A stretch of 64,000 nucleotides of DNA from DASWDH01 sp035318505 (GCA_035318505.1 DATHEQ010000414.1:1-64000), one strand, 5' to 3'; numbered from the stretch's first letter, positions 51,109 through 60,060 are shown. The notes: generated by a model from the letters alone, not told the origin. Numbers and translations: made by a program.

Positions 51109-51972
51109 TCACCGTCGCAGTTCCACTACCTTTTCCAGCCCTCCCAGCTTGTGCGGGTTGCCGATGCTGTAGATCCGGGTGATCCGGCCGCCCTCGACCA
51201 CCAGACTCACCGCAGCGGACGCCCCACCGATGTCGATTCGGACACCCGGCTTGCCGTTGAGCCAGGCGGGGGTCGCCGCGAAGCCCGGGAGCTTCATGGC
51301 ATGGGTCAGCAGCGCGAGCACCTTCGCGACGCCGTTGATCGGCTTGCGAGCGGCCGCCACGACGCCGCCGCCGTCGGCGATCAACACCACGTCCGGGGCG
51401 AGCACCTCCGCTAATCCCTGCATGTCGCCGGTGGAGATGGCAGCCATGAATTTCTCGACGGCTGCCTGCTGCTCGGCTCGGTCCACCTGCATCCGCGGCC
51501 GCCGCGCCGCGACGTGCTCGCGGGCACGATGCGCGATCTGCCGCACCGCGGCTGGCGTCTTGCCCACCACTTCGGCGATCTCCTCGAACGGCGTCTCGAA
51601 CACGTCGTGCAGCACGAACACGGCGCGCTCGGCCGGACCGAGTGTTTCGAGCACGGTGAGCATCGCGATCGAGACGTTCTCGGCGAGCTCGGTGTCCTCG
51701 GCCGCATCGGGACTGGTGAGCACCGGCTCGGGCAGCCATTCGCCGATGTAATCCTCACGTCGCCGCGCCAGCGCCCGAAGCCGGTTGAGGGCGAGCCGAG
51801 TGACGATCCGGACCAAATAGGCGCGCGCATCATGAACGTCGGTCTGGTCGACGTCGGCCCATCGCAGCCAAGTCTCCTGGACCACGTCTTCGGCGTCGGC
51901 CGCGGAGCCGAGCATCTCGTAGGCCACGGTGAAGAGGAGACTGCGGTGCGTGACGAACAGGTTGTCGGTCAT
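51109..51972 (-). CDS. ECF41-type RNA polymerase sigma factor (SigJ-like)
   Basis: A 287-residue ECF sigma factor with a fused SnoaL-like domain. Region 2 is FTVAYEMLGSAADAEDVVQE, and region 4 is LGPAERAVFVLHDVFETPFE with EEIAEVVGKTPAAVRQIAHR. The family-defining motifs are present: WLPEP at residues 79-83 between regions 2 and 4, DGGG (about 205) and NPHKL (about 272) in the C-terminal domain. In ECF41 the C-terminal domain controls activity in place of an anti-sigma factor. It overlaps the preceding CMD gene as ATGA, the hallmark arrangement of the group. Confidence 0.93.
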   Translation of the reverse strand: MTDNLFVTHRSLLFTVAYEMLGSAADAEDVVQETWLRWADVDQTDVHDARAYLVRIVTRLALNRLRALARRREDYIGEWLPEPVLTSPDAAEDTELAENVSIAMLTVLETLGPAERAVFVLHDVFETPFEEIAEVVGKTPAAVRQIAHRAREHVAARRPRMQVDRAEQQAAVEKFMAAISTGDMQGLAEVLAPDVVLIADGGGVVAAARKPINGVAKVLALLTHAMKLPGFAATPAWLNGKPGVRIDIGGASAAVSLVVEGGRITRIYSIGNPHKLGGLEKVVELRR

Positions 51973-52547
51973 GTGGTCGAAGCTACGGCGAGAGGCTTGA
52001 GATCACATGTAGCCGCGAATCCCTGCGACTCGATCCCGAACGCAGTGTTGGAGCGCGCCATGGAGTTCGCCAGCGCGATGACCGTGGTCAGCTCCACCAG
52101 CGCGGCCGGGCCGAGCGCCTCGAGCAGCCTGGCCGACAGGGCGTCGGTGACGGTCGGCGGGGTCTGTGTCATCGCCTCGGCGTATTCGAGGACGTCCCGC
52201 TCGAGCGGTGTAAAGACGGGCGACTCGCGCCATCGGGGCACCTCGCGCGCCTTGGTCACGTCGAGGCCCCTGTTGTGGGCAAGGAAGTAGCCGAAGTCGA
52301 GGCAAAAGCTGCAGCCGACCAGGCTCGCCACCGCCATGTGGGCGAACGACTTCAGGTTCTCGTCACACTGGTCCCATTGGTGGATCTTACGACCGAGGCT
52401 GAGGCTGAAATTCCGGACTTTTCGGTTGTGCCAAAGCACCCCGAGCCCCTCGGGCACGTCGCCGAGCATCCTGCGGGACATCCACTTGACGATCGCGCCG
52501 AAGACGCCGGTCACCTCTGCCTTGGGGATCCTGGTACTGCGGGCCAT
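51969..52547 (-). CDS. Carboxymuconolactone decarboxylase-family protein linked to ECF41
   Basis: A 192-residue AhpD-like protein: SFAHMAVASLVGCSFCLDFG carries the CxxC motif, and FTPLERDVLEYAEAMTQTPP precedes the C-terminal helices (LVELTTVIALANSMARSNTA). It is the first gene of a two-gene operon with the ECF41 sigma factor. CMD, oxidoreductase and epimerase genes are the known partners and targets of ECF41 sigma factors. Its promoter in the 52.55-52.6 kb gap is the expected target of the sigma factor. Confidence 0.9.
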   Translation of the reverse strand: MARSTRIPKAEVTGVFGAIVKWMSRRMLGDVPEGLGVLWHNRKVRNFSLSLGRKIHQWDQCDENLKSFAHMAVASLVGCSFCLDFGYFLAHNRGLDVTKAREVPRWRESPVFTPLERDVLEYAEAMTQTPPTVTDALSARLLEALGPAALVELTTVIALANSMARSNTAFGIESQGFAATCDLKPLAVASTT

Positions 52548-53046
52548 GATTCCTCCTGCGGGTTATCTGCTTTCGGCATGGAGACACCGGTCACGAATCG
52601 AATGTGACACCCGAGCCGAAGGCGCCCACGTGCACGAGGGGAGCCCGACCGATGTGCTCGCCCAGTTGCCAAGGACTGGGTGCCGCAGCAGTTCCTTTGA
52701 GGGCGGTCCGCATCGACCTATCCAGCCTTTCCGCTCGAGCCGCGAAAGAACAGTACGTACGGCGTTGCCCTGAGCTTGCATCGGGGTAGCGACGGGGCAT
52801 GCAGGGACGGGCGCGTGGTGAGCTCGTCGAGCTTGCGGGCATGCGTGACCTTCGTGCGTTCGATCGCAGCATCGCCGAACCCTCCGATCGTGGGTCCAAA
52901 TGAAGTTTCTGGAGCGTGTGCCCCATATTTCTAGCAATGAGCAGGAGCTTGCCCATTGGTTGCGCAACTGTGCGGCAACTCAACAGTCGTCGCGGAATTT
53001 TGGACGAACATCTCCCGGCTCGCATCCATCACGGAAAGGCAGAACC
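52548..53046. other. Gap with universal-stress-protein and BlaI scraps
   Basis: No intact gene. On the plus strand 52598-52675 reads AHVHEGSPTDVLAQL, a piece of a universal stress protein; 23 bases (52622-52644) are identical to positions 60661-60683 inside the intact USP gene. On the minus strand 52715-52781 reads MQAQGNAVRTVLSRLERKGW, like the DNA-binding helix of BlaI/MecI repressors. Both are short fragments. Confidence 0.55.
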
Positions 53047-54900
53047 ATGAGAGCAATCACGACTCAGTCGTGCCACCGAGCGATTGCTTCTTCGCTCGTC
53101 TGCCTTTGTGCATGGCTCGGCGAAGGCTGCAGCGGCAGCCTGGGTGAGAATACCAATGCGAGGGGCGGGACCAATCAGGGCGGAGGTGCAGGAACAACCG
53201 GCGCCGGAGCGGGCGGCGGCGTCGGGGGCAGCGGCGCCGGCGCCGGAGCGGGCGGCGGCGCCGGGGGCAGCGGCACTGCGGGCGGTAGTGCCGGGTCCGG
53301 TGGGGCCGGCGGTGCAGGGGGCGGTGGTGCCGGAACGGCAGGCGCAGGTGGCAGCGGCGGCGGAACTGTCGGCGTCCCTTGCGTGCCGGGAATCCCCTCG
53401 ACGTCCCAAGTCGCGCGCTTGAAGAATGCGCACTACGACGCGGTCGTGAACGATCTACTCGGGGTCAGCGTCTTGGCGACGGCGGGAAACGCGCCTCCGT
53501 CGTCGCTCCTTGCGCCGGACTCCGCGGGCAGTCTAACGAATATCGCTTGGAACGGCTATTTGACCGCGGCAGAGAAGATTGCTGCCGAAGTCATGGCTGG
53601 GCCCAATAAATCCAAGTTCATCGCCTGCGATCCGGCGGTGGGCACTTGCCTGAACGATACGATCAAGTCCTTCGGTCGTAAGGTGTTTCGTCGTCCTCTA
53701 ACGGACGCGGAAGTAACGAGTTTTGTGCGGCTGAACAGCCTCACCCCGAAGGGAACGCCCGCCGAGGTCGCCGAGGCGATTCTTTACGCTTTCCTCTCCT
53801 CGCCTTCGTTCATCACGGTGCCGGAGCTGGCGCAGGACAAGGAAGGGACGGCGCTCAAGCTGTCCAGCTACGAACTGGCGGCGCGGCTCTCGTTCCTGCT
53901 TTGGGGCACCATTCCGGACGATCCGCTGAACGCTGCGGCGGACGGTGGCCAGCTCACGACGAAGGATCAGATTGCGGCCCAGGCGCGGCGAATGCTGACT
54001 AGCCCCAAAGCGGCGGCTGTCGTGCGAAGCTTCCATCAATACTATGCCGGCATGGAACCCGGTTCGCATTGGGTGAACAACAGCGATCACGATACGACGA
54101 AATTTCCGGCTTACTCCGCCGCCGCCTATCCGCCGATGATGGCGGAGATCGACGCCTTCTTCCAGGATGTCGTGCTGAGCGGCGGTAAGTTCAGCGATCT
54201 CTTTCTCAGCAATGTCGCGTTTGTCACCAAGGACACCGCGCCTCTCTATGGACTCGATCCCGCGCGCTACACCGCGCAGGCAACGCGCGTCCAGCTCAGT
54301 GCGGACCAGCGACCAGGGTTTTTGACACGCGCTGGATTCCTGAGCACCTTTTCCAAGTTCGACGCCACGAGTCCCATTCTGCGAGGCGCGTTCATTTCCG
54401 GCAGGGTGCTCGGCATCAATCCAGGTACCCCCGATCCCGCGGCGACGAAGATGATGCCCCCTCCGGGCAACTACATGACCCAGCGCCAAGCCATCGAGGC
54501 GCTGACGGCCAATGACCCGTGCCGCGCGTGCCACGCTGTCACCATCAATCCACCGGGTTTCGTGCTTGAAAGGTACAACTCCGTCGGTATGTGGCAGGAC
54601 AAGGACGGGCTAGGTGGCGCGATCGACGGGACGGCCACCGTCCGCTTCGGCGCAGCGGTCTCCAAGACAGTCGGCACGCCCCTCGAGATGATGACCGAGA
54701 TCGCCAATCTTCCCGAGGTTCAGAGCAACTACACCGTGCAATGGGTCGCCTTCGCCTCGGGGAGGACACCCAATCCGAACGACGGATGCATCGTGAACCA
54801 GCTTAGCGTCAACCTGGCCAATGCCAGTTATCCCGTCGTCAATCTCATCGCCGACTATACAGCGACGGATGCATTCCGTTTGCGGACCGTTGGGAACTGA
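53047..54900 (+). CDS. DUF1592-type lipoprotein with CxxCH motif
   Basis: A 617-residue exported protein. The signal peptide with lipobox-like end (SSLVCLCAWLGEGC) is followed by a Gly/Ala/Ser spacer of about 80 residues. Then come the module set found in planctomycete and myxobacterial proteins: SQVARLKNAHYDAVVNDLLG (DUF1587-like), SFGRKVFRRPLTDAEVTSFV (DUF1595), LSSYELAARLSFLLWGTIPD (DUF1592), ILRGAFISGRVLG with CRACHAVTINPPGFVLERYN (DUF1588, a CxxCH haem-type motif), and a DUF1585-like end. Function is unknown. It starts an operon with a DUF1552 protein eight bases downstream. Confidence 0.88.
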   Translation: MRAITTQSCHRAIASSLVCLCAWLGEGCSGSLGENTNARGGTNQGGGAGTTGAGAGGGVGGSGAGAGAGGGAGGSGTAGGSAGSGGAGGAGGGGAGTAGAGGSGGGTVGVPCVPGIPSTSQVARLKNAHYDAVVNDLLGVSVLATAGNAPPSSLLAPDSAGSLTNIAWNGYLTAAEKIAAEVMAGPNKSKFIACDPAVGTCLNDTIKSFGRKVFRRPLTDAEVTSFVRLNSLTPKGTPAEVAEAILYAFLSSPSFITVPELAQDKEGTALKLSSYELAARLSFLLWGTIPDDPLNAAADGGQLTTKDQIAAQARRMLTSPKAAAVVRSFHQYYAGMEPGSHWVNNSDHDTTKFPAYSAAAYPPMMAEIDAFFQDVVLSGGKFSDLFLSNVAFVTKDTAPLYGLDPARYTAQATRVQLSADQRPGFLTRAGFLSTFSKFDATSPILRGAFISGRVLGINPGTPDPAATKMMPPPGNYMTQRQAIEALTANDPCRACHAVTINPPGFVLERYNSVGMWQDKDGLGGAIDGTATVRFGAAVSKTVGTPLEMMTEIANLPEVQSNYTVQWVAFASGRTPNPNDGCIVNQLSVNLANASYPVVNLIADYTATDAFRLRTVGN

Positions 54901-54908
54901 AAGGAATC

Positions 54909-56501
54909 ATGAACATGACCACGAAGTCGTTGAACCGCAGACGATTTCTTCGCGGCCTGGGGGGCGCTGTCGTCGCCGCACCCTTTCTCAGCTCCGTTGC
55001 CGAACGAGAGGCGAAGGCAAACGGCACCAGGGCGGCTTCTCCCAAGCGGCTCATCGTGTTCTTTACACACTATGGGTGCCTGACGAATCGATGGTTCCCG
55101 GCCAAGTCCCATGGCCCGCTGACGCAAGCCGACTACATGGCGATGCAGACGCTCGCCCCCCTCGCGCCTTATGCGAATAAGCTATTGATGGTTCGGGGCG
55201 TCCGCGCCATGAACGAGTGGAGTTTCCAAGGCACCTACGGTCAAACGACGGACCCGCACACGCAGGTCTGCGGCTCGTTTTTTACATGTGAACCAGTGAC
55301 ACCGGCGGACGGTAAGTTCACCGCCACGCCCACCGGTCGATCCCTCGATCACATCTGCGCCGAGCAGGTCAACGCCAGCGGCGGTGCTCCGCTCTTCATG
55401 CAAATTGGGGGCGTTGGTGGCAGCACGAGCAATACCCAGTCGTGTATTTCGTTCGACAAGCCCAATCAGATTTTTCCGGGCTACGGGTCACCGACGCAAA
55501 TCTGGAACAGTCTGACCGGTCTCTTCGGCAAGGGGCCCGTGACGCCGGACACGTACAGAGCGGCCCGGGGCAAGAGCGTGGTCGACCTCGTAAAAGACGA
55601 CCTGAGCTCTCTCCAGCGGGTCACCATGAGCACTTCCGACAAAAAGAAGCTTTCGGACTGGGTCGATCTGCTCAACCAAACGGGCGGCACGGTGGGGGCC
55701 CAATGCAGCATGGATACCGCAACCAAGATTGGCTTGACGGCGGATGCCGTGCAGAAAGCGGCAGGCGGCGGTCTCAACGCCGACCTCTCCGTGATCACGC
55801 CGGTCATGATGAATCTCGCGGTGCTTACGGCCGTCTGCGATTCCAACCGCGTGATCTTCATGAAAATGCCCCCCAACTATGTTTACAAGAACCTCGGCCT
55901 GACGGTGGAGTCCCATGGTCTGTCCCACCGTATCGGCAATGCCAACATGGGCGGCGCATGCCTCGACGGCGTGATGGAAATGATCGCCAAAATCGACACG
56001 TTTTACGCGCAGCAATTCGCATTTCTCGTCAAGCAGCTCGACAGCATCACCGAGGGCGACAAGACGCTTCTCGACAACACCGCGACTGTGTGGATGCAGG
56101 AAATGTCGGATGGCAACAGCCACAACATCAACAATCTACCGATTCTCCAGGCGGGAGGTTGCGCGGGTTACTTCAAGGTCGGTCAGGCCATCAACGTGGA
56201 GGCCGGCAAGACCGATTTGACCGTCGGGCACAGTGAAGAGGATTGCAAGAACGGGCAGTCGCCGATTGGGGGTTTGGACTCCGTCGGAACGCCTCCCGAT
56301 CAAGGAGCGATGCCCATCAACAAATACTTCTGCAATCTGATGAACGCGATCGGTGTGAAAGCAGGCGCGGACGGGTTCCCGGCCGTCGGCGGCACTAGCG
56401 AAGTGACACACTTTGGCAAGTACGATGACACCAAGCTGTTCAACACCACCCAGGCCGCGCAGATCAAGAACCCGGGAGAGTACAAAGAGCTTCGCGCTTA
56501 G
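54909..56501 (+). CDS. DUF1552 protein with Tat signal
   Basis: A 530-residue protein. The N-terminus NRRRFLRGLGGAVVAAPFLS is a twin-arginine signal, so it is exported folded, possibly with a cofactor. The body matches DUF1552: KRLIVFFTHYGCLTNRWFPA, DPHTQVCGSFFTC, PTGRSLDHICAEQV, and the C-terminal NANMGGACLDGVMEMIAKID and VWMQEMSDGNSHNINNLPIL. The fold is predicted to be related to alkaline phosphatase/sulfatase-like DUF1501 proteins. DUF1592 and DUF1552 genes are regularly paired in Planctomycetes and Myxococcota, but the reaction is unknown. Confidence 0.9.
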   Translation: MNMTTKSLNRRRFLRGLGGAVVAAPFLSSVAEREAKANGTRAASPKRLIVFFTHYGCLTNRWFPAKSHGPLTQADYMAMQTLAPLAPYANKLLMVRGVRAMNEWSFQGTYGQTTDPHTQVCGSFFTCEPVTPADGKFTATPTGRSLDHICAEQVNASGGAPLFMQIGGVGGSTSNTQSCISFDKPNQIFPGYGSPTQIWNSLTGLFGKGPVTPDTYRAARGKSVVDLVKDDLSSLQRVTMSTSDKKKLSDWVDLLNQTGGTVGAQCSMDTATKIGLTADAVQKAAGGGLNADLSVITPVMMNLAVLTAVCDSNRVIFMKMPPNYVYKNLGLTVESHGLSHRIGNANMGGACLDGVMEMIAKIDTFYAQQFAFLVKQLDSITEGDKTLLDNTATVWMQEMSDGNSHNINNLPILQAGGCAGYFKVGQAINVEAGKTDLTVGHSEEDCKNGQSPIGGLDSVGTPPDQGAMPINKYFCNLMNAIGVKAGADGFPAVGGTSEVTHFGKYDDTKLFNTTQAAQIKNPGEYKELRA

Positions 56502-56523
56502 ATCCAAAACGTTTCTGTCCTCG

Positions 56524-57147
56524 ATGAACCGATCGGCGCATCTCCTCGTCGCAACGCTTTTCCTTTTTGTGTTGCTCGGATCCAGCGACGGTTGCGCGCT
56601 CGAGCCGGATGCAGACAGTGGACGAACGGGGGGAGTCCAAGCGGGGAGGGGCGGCGCGGGTGCTTCCGATGGCGGGCCGAGTGCGGGTGCGAGCGGACTC
56701 GGGGGCGCAGGAGGAGCCGGAGGAAAGGCGGGCGCCGACGGTGGCAGCCCGAGTGGTCGCGATGCGCATGATGGTGATACGCAGGCGGGCGATGCCTCTG
56801 GCGCCGACGCGGGAGGAGGCTCGCCCTATGCCAATTTCGCCGCCATTCGCGATATTGTCGCTTTCAAATGCGGAGGCTCCGGCTGTCACTCCGGTGAAAA
56901 GGAGCCGAGATTGGTAGACGACGCAAAGCTCTACGCGACACTGACGACTTACGTGTCGCAGCGCTGTGGTAATCGGCTCCTCGTCAAGCCCGGCTCTCCG
57001 CAGGAGAGTGCCTTTTACCTGGCACAAAATGGCATTTGCGGGACGACTCTTCCGCAAATGCCTCTCGGCTGTGTCGACAATTGTACGCCCTCCGATTACC
57101 TCGAAGGCGTTCGGCAGTGGATCGCGAATGGAGCGAGCCAGCAGTAA
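56524..57147 (+). CDS. Lipoprotein with CX4CH haem-type motif
   Basis: A 207-residue lipoprotein (VLLGSSDGC) with a Gly/Ala/Asp-rich spacer of about 75 residues. The C-terminal domain of about 110 residues reads AIRDIVAFKCGGSGCHSGEK, then RLVDDAKLYATLTTYVSQRC, NRLLVKPGSPQESAFYL and LPQMPLGCVDNCTPSDYLEG to IRQWIANGA-like VRQWIANGA. CGGSGCH is a CX4CH haem-attachment pattern, and PQMP provides the Met ligand region, as in class I cytochrome c modules of planctomycete type. Third gene of the operon, 22 bases after the DUF1552 gene. Confidence 0.82.
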   Translation: MNRSAHLLVATLFLFVLLGSSDGCALEPDADSGRTGGVQAGRGGAGASDGGPSAGASGLGGAGGAGGKAGADGGSPSGRDAHDGDTQAGDASGADAGGGSPYANFAAIRDIVAFKCGGSGCHSGEKEPRLVDDAKLYATLTTYVSQRCGNRLLVKPGSPQESAFYLAQNGICGTTLPQMPLGCVDNCTPSDYLEGVRQWIANGASQQ

Positions 57148-57156
57148 ACTGCGTGC

Positions 57157-58872
57157 TTACTGGCAAGGCATCACGCGCGCAATTTTGATCGACGTGTTGT
57201 TGGTTCCCGACGCCGCGTAGGCGACGCTCCCGTCCGAATAGGCCTTGAAGCCAAGATAGTCGTGATCGTTCACGGCGATTGTAAACTGGGCACCCACGGC
57301 GGCGGCGGTGGCGGAATCGCGCACTTGTGCGGCCATCGATGTTCCGGAAGCCCAGGTCAGCAGCATGCGACTCGTTCCGTAAGAGACCAGGTGCGGGTGT
57401 CCCGAGCTTCCCGCGTTGTCGACGGCCGTGTCGGGGCCGCTGTCGATGAAGTGCTGAAGCCGAATGGCGCCGCCCTGGCTCCAGGCCGTCCAGTAACCGC
57501 TACCGCTCGCAAGGACGAGATCACCGCCGAACAGGGTGCCGTCACAGGTCCCGGTAGCAATCGTCCGGTAGGGGTTCGGCCGGGCGATGCGACAGCTGTT
57601 GTCCGTGGCGCAGACCATCACGAAGTGACTCGTTCGCGGGTCCCAGACGATGCGCGTGGTCCAGCTGTGGCTGCATCCCACCTCGAAGCTATCGTGACCC
57701 GTCAATATGGCTCCAGCGCCACTGACGACCTGCATCCGGTCACCCTCATGGATATCCACGCAGCTGGCGTTGTTGACCGTGATCGCGACGCCAAAGTACG
57801 CAGCGTAGTTCGTGCCATCGAAGGCGAGCCGACCATGATGCTGATACCACCAGACGAAACGCGCGCCGTTCTGGTAGCCCTCTAACGATGAGGTCAGGTT
57901 CGTGACCTGGGTCTCCCAAGCAACTTGACCGGTGTTGTTGAACCGCACCATGTACATCTCGCGGCAGGGGCTGGAAGTGCCGCCGCATAGCATGCCGGAG
58001 CCGCAATGGTCGGTTCCGGTTCCTGTGGATTCACGCGTGAGCAACACCACGCCGCCACTGTCGTCGGCGTAGAGGTCCTGCAGATTGATGCCTGGGAAGC
58101 TAAAGGGCGTCCCGACCAGATTATCGTTGCAGTCGAGTTGCGCGACATAGACCTTGCTGTCCGTGCCGAGCCAGGCGACGCGCGAGCCTCCCGAGGGCAT
58201 CGCCGCAATCGCCAGCGGTATCGGCGCAGTGTCGCTCTCGTTTCCGTAGCCGGTGACCGGGATCCCCAAGGCCACGTCTGTGACCTTCACCGTGGGCGCC
58301 GCGCAAGATCCCACCGTCCTCGCACAGGTGCCGCCGTCGCCTGGCGGTGGCGGGGTGCCGCCGCTGCCTCCCGCTCCACTCGTTCCGCTTGCGCCAGCGG
58401 TCCCGCCAGCACCGGCCGTCCCGCCAGCACCGCCCGTGCCACTTGCACCGCCTTTGCCGCTCGATCCGCCGCTGCCTCCGGCTCCACTCGTTCCGCTTGC
58501 GCCGCCGGTCGCGCCGGCGCCGGCTGTCCCGCCAGCACCGCCCGTGCCACTTGCGCCGCCTTTTCCACCCACGCCCCCGGTGCCCCCCGAGCCACCGGTG
58601 CCACTCGCGCCGCCCGTTCCGGTCGTGCCGCCCGTTCCGGTCGTGCCGCCCGTTCCGGTCGTGCCGCCCGTTCCGGTCGCGCCGCCGGTATTGGAGCTTC
58701 CACCTTTGCCAGGCGTGCTCGAATCAGCAGGGCCGCCGGTTCCGGTGCTGCCGCCGGTCGCATTGGATCCTGCAGAGCCGTCGGCCTTTTCTTTGGGTCC
58801 GGACGGCTCGGTCAGGGGACCGCACGACGCGGCAAGGGTTAGAATTAGGCAGAAACCGAGGCGTTGATGCAT
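57157..58872 (-). CDS. Large lipoprotein with repetitive Gly-rich linker
   Basis: A 571-residue lipoprotein (LILTLAASC). Residues 20-190 are a Gly/Thr/Ala/Ser low-complexity spacer with TGTGGT and GAGGSGG repeats. The C-terminal 380 residues are a beta-rich, probably propeller-like domain: ESDTAPIPLAIAAMPSGGSR, VAWLGTDSKVYVAQLDCNDN, RIVWDPRTSHFVMVCATDNS, LVSYGTSRMLLTWASG and FKAYSDGSVAYAASGTNN. Several Cys pairs suggest disulfides. It converges with the CX4CH lipoprotein gene, nine bases between stops. Function unknown. Confidence 0.85.
   Translation of the reverse strand: MHQRLGFCLILTLAASCGPLTEPSGPKEKADGSAGSNATGGSTGTGGPADSSTPGKGGSSNTGGATGTGGTTGTGGTTGTGGTTGTGGASGTGGSGGTGGVGGKGGASGTGGAGGTAGAGATGGASGTSGAGGSGGSSGKGGASGTGGAGGTAGAGGTAGASGTSGAGGSGGTPPPPGDGGTCARTVGSCAAPTVKVTDVALGIPVTGYGNESDTAPIPLAIAAMPSGGSRVAWLGTDSKVYVAQLDCNDNLVGTPFSFPGINLQDLYADDSGGVVLLTRESTGTGTDHCGSGMLCGGTSSPCREMYMVRFNNTGQVAWETQVTNLTSSLEGYQNGARFVWWYQHHGRLAFDGTNYAAYFGVAITVNNASCVDIHEGDRMQVVSGAGAILTGHDSFEVGCSHSWTTRIVWDPRTSHFVMVCATDNSCRIARPNPYRTIATGTCDGTLFGGDLVLASGSGYWTAWSQGGAIRLQHFIDSGPDTAVDNAGSSGHPHLVSYGTSRMLLTWASGTSMAAQVRDSATAAAVGAQFTIAVNDHDYLGFKAYSDGSVAYAASGTNNTSIKIARVMPCQ
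58373..58684. repeat. Tandem repeats coding for the Gly-rich linker
   Basis: A 108-base unit is imperfectly duplicated (starting 58373 and 58481), giving a 36-residue duplicated spacer. Next to it an 18-base unit (CGTTCCGGTCGTGCCGCC) repeats about four times from 58614. Both keep frame, so slippage can change linker length without breaking the gene. Confidence 0.85.
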
Positions 58873-59220
58873 CGACAGTGCTCCTTCATGTTCGCGTCGG
58901 TCAAGGACGGGTGGAAAATTTTGGAACTATCCTGCCGAGCAGGGATCGAGGCGCCACCAGGACCGAGCCATCCAAGGCAGATCGCCTGATGCTCACGTCC
59001 CATCCCTACGATGTGGCGCCCTTCGAACCTTCTGGCTCAAGAAAGCGCTTTCCAAGTGCGTGGGTGCCGATGCAGGTCGCCCGTCACGATTCGTGCACAC
59101 TCTCCACGCGCCCAGCGCGACGCTCTGCCGGCATCTCGGCGCAGTATCCACGGGGCCTTGCAGGATTTGCAAGACTGCAGCCCGATGTGGTGCGCCCATG
59201 CCCATGAATGGGCAATCGTG
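58873..59220. other. Intergenic stretch
   Basis: Lies upstream of the linker lipoprotein and downstream of the next minus-strand gene. No recognisable gene, terminator or repeat. It should hold the promoter of the 571-residue lipoprotein. Confidence 0.5.
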
Positions 59221-60060
59221 TTACTTGGGAATCGACGCAGTGGCGTAGGCTACATAACCAACTCCGAAGTCAGCGACGTCCGTCGACTCGAAGCTCCAGC
59301 TGTTGCCGGTTGGAAGGTCCGCCGTCGCCTTGCTCGTCGCTACGCCGAGCGGGCGTCCAACTCGATTCATCGGGAAGATAGCAACGCTAGGATCAGTCAC
59401 GGTTGTGTCGAATCGATTGACAAGCTTGCCCGTATAGCGTTTGCCGTTGCCGCTCGTGATCGCTTGCACGTCGCTCACATCGAATCCTTCGACGGCTACA
59501 ATGCCATCGATCGTGAAGGCTGGAAACCTGTGCTGAAGGTATCCGAGCTTCTCGATCACGATGTCGCTCGGCAGGTCGGTGGCGGCGCTCATCGCACGCT
59601 GGCCAGGGGCAATGCAACGAATGATGACGCCGCCGTCGAGTCGATAAAACTGCTTACTTTGCAGCACGCTGCCGGCAGAGGTGACGACCTGATCGGTCTT
59701 GTCGATAAAGTAGGTCGTCATGCCTGCTTCGCAGGCCGGCGTATCCCCCTCGTTGGTGACAGCGGCGTAGAGGCTGAGCCCCTTCGGCTCCCGCACCAAT
59801 GTGAAGGCAACCAGCTTTAGACCCCCTGCTCGATCGCCATCGAGATTGGTATTGGGAAGACCAGCGGGCACAAAGAGCAGGTCGTCGCCATCTCCTCCCG
59901 CCGTGGCGTCGGCGCTCGATGCATCGTCGCCGCTCTTTCCCCCGCCGCTCCCGTCTGGGCTTGCGAATGAGCCCGGTGAGTTGTCGCGGTTCGCCCGCGA
60001 ACACGCGAGAGGCACGAGGAGGAGCGTGAGACGCAATCCGATAGTGACGAATTTGATCAA
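59221..60060 (-). CDS. Lipoprotein of unknown function
   Basis: A 279-residue lipoprotein (LTLLLVPLAC, Cys about residue 20). A Ser/Gly/Asp linker is followed by a beta-sandwich-like domain: LKLVAFTLVREPKGLSLYAA, VTNEGDTPACEAGMTTYFID, then GLDVSDVQA-like VEGFDVSDVQAITSGNGKRY and a C-terminal strand NSWSFESTDVADFGVGYVAY. VTNxGDTPAC resembles immunoglobulin-like domains that add extracellular modules. No catalytic motif. Confidence 0.75.
   Translation of the reverse strand: MIKFVTIGLRLTLLLVPLACSRANRDNSPGSFASPDGSGGGKSGDDASSADATAGGDGDDLLFVPAGLPNTNLDGDRAGGLKLVAFTLVREPKGLSLYAAVTNEGDTPACEAGMTTYFIDKTDQVVTSAGSVLQSKQFYRLDGGVIIRCIAPGQRAMSAATDLPSDIVIEKLGYLQHRFPAFTIDGIVAVEGFDVSDVQAITSGNGKRYTGKLVNRFDTTVTDPSVAIFPMNRVGRPLGVATSKATADLPTGNSWSFESTDVADFGVGYVAYATASIPK

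Noticed and set aside
58310..58760. Gly-linker repeats as a CRISPR-like or regulatory array
   Set aside because: The repeats are in frame within a lipoprotein gene, without spacers.
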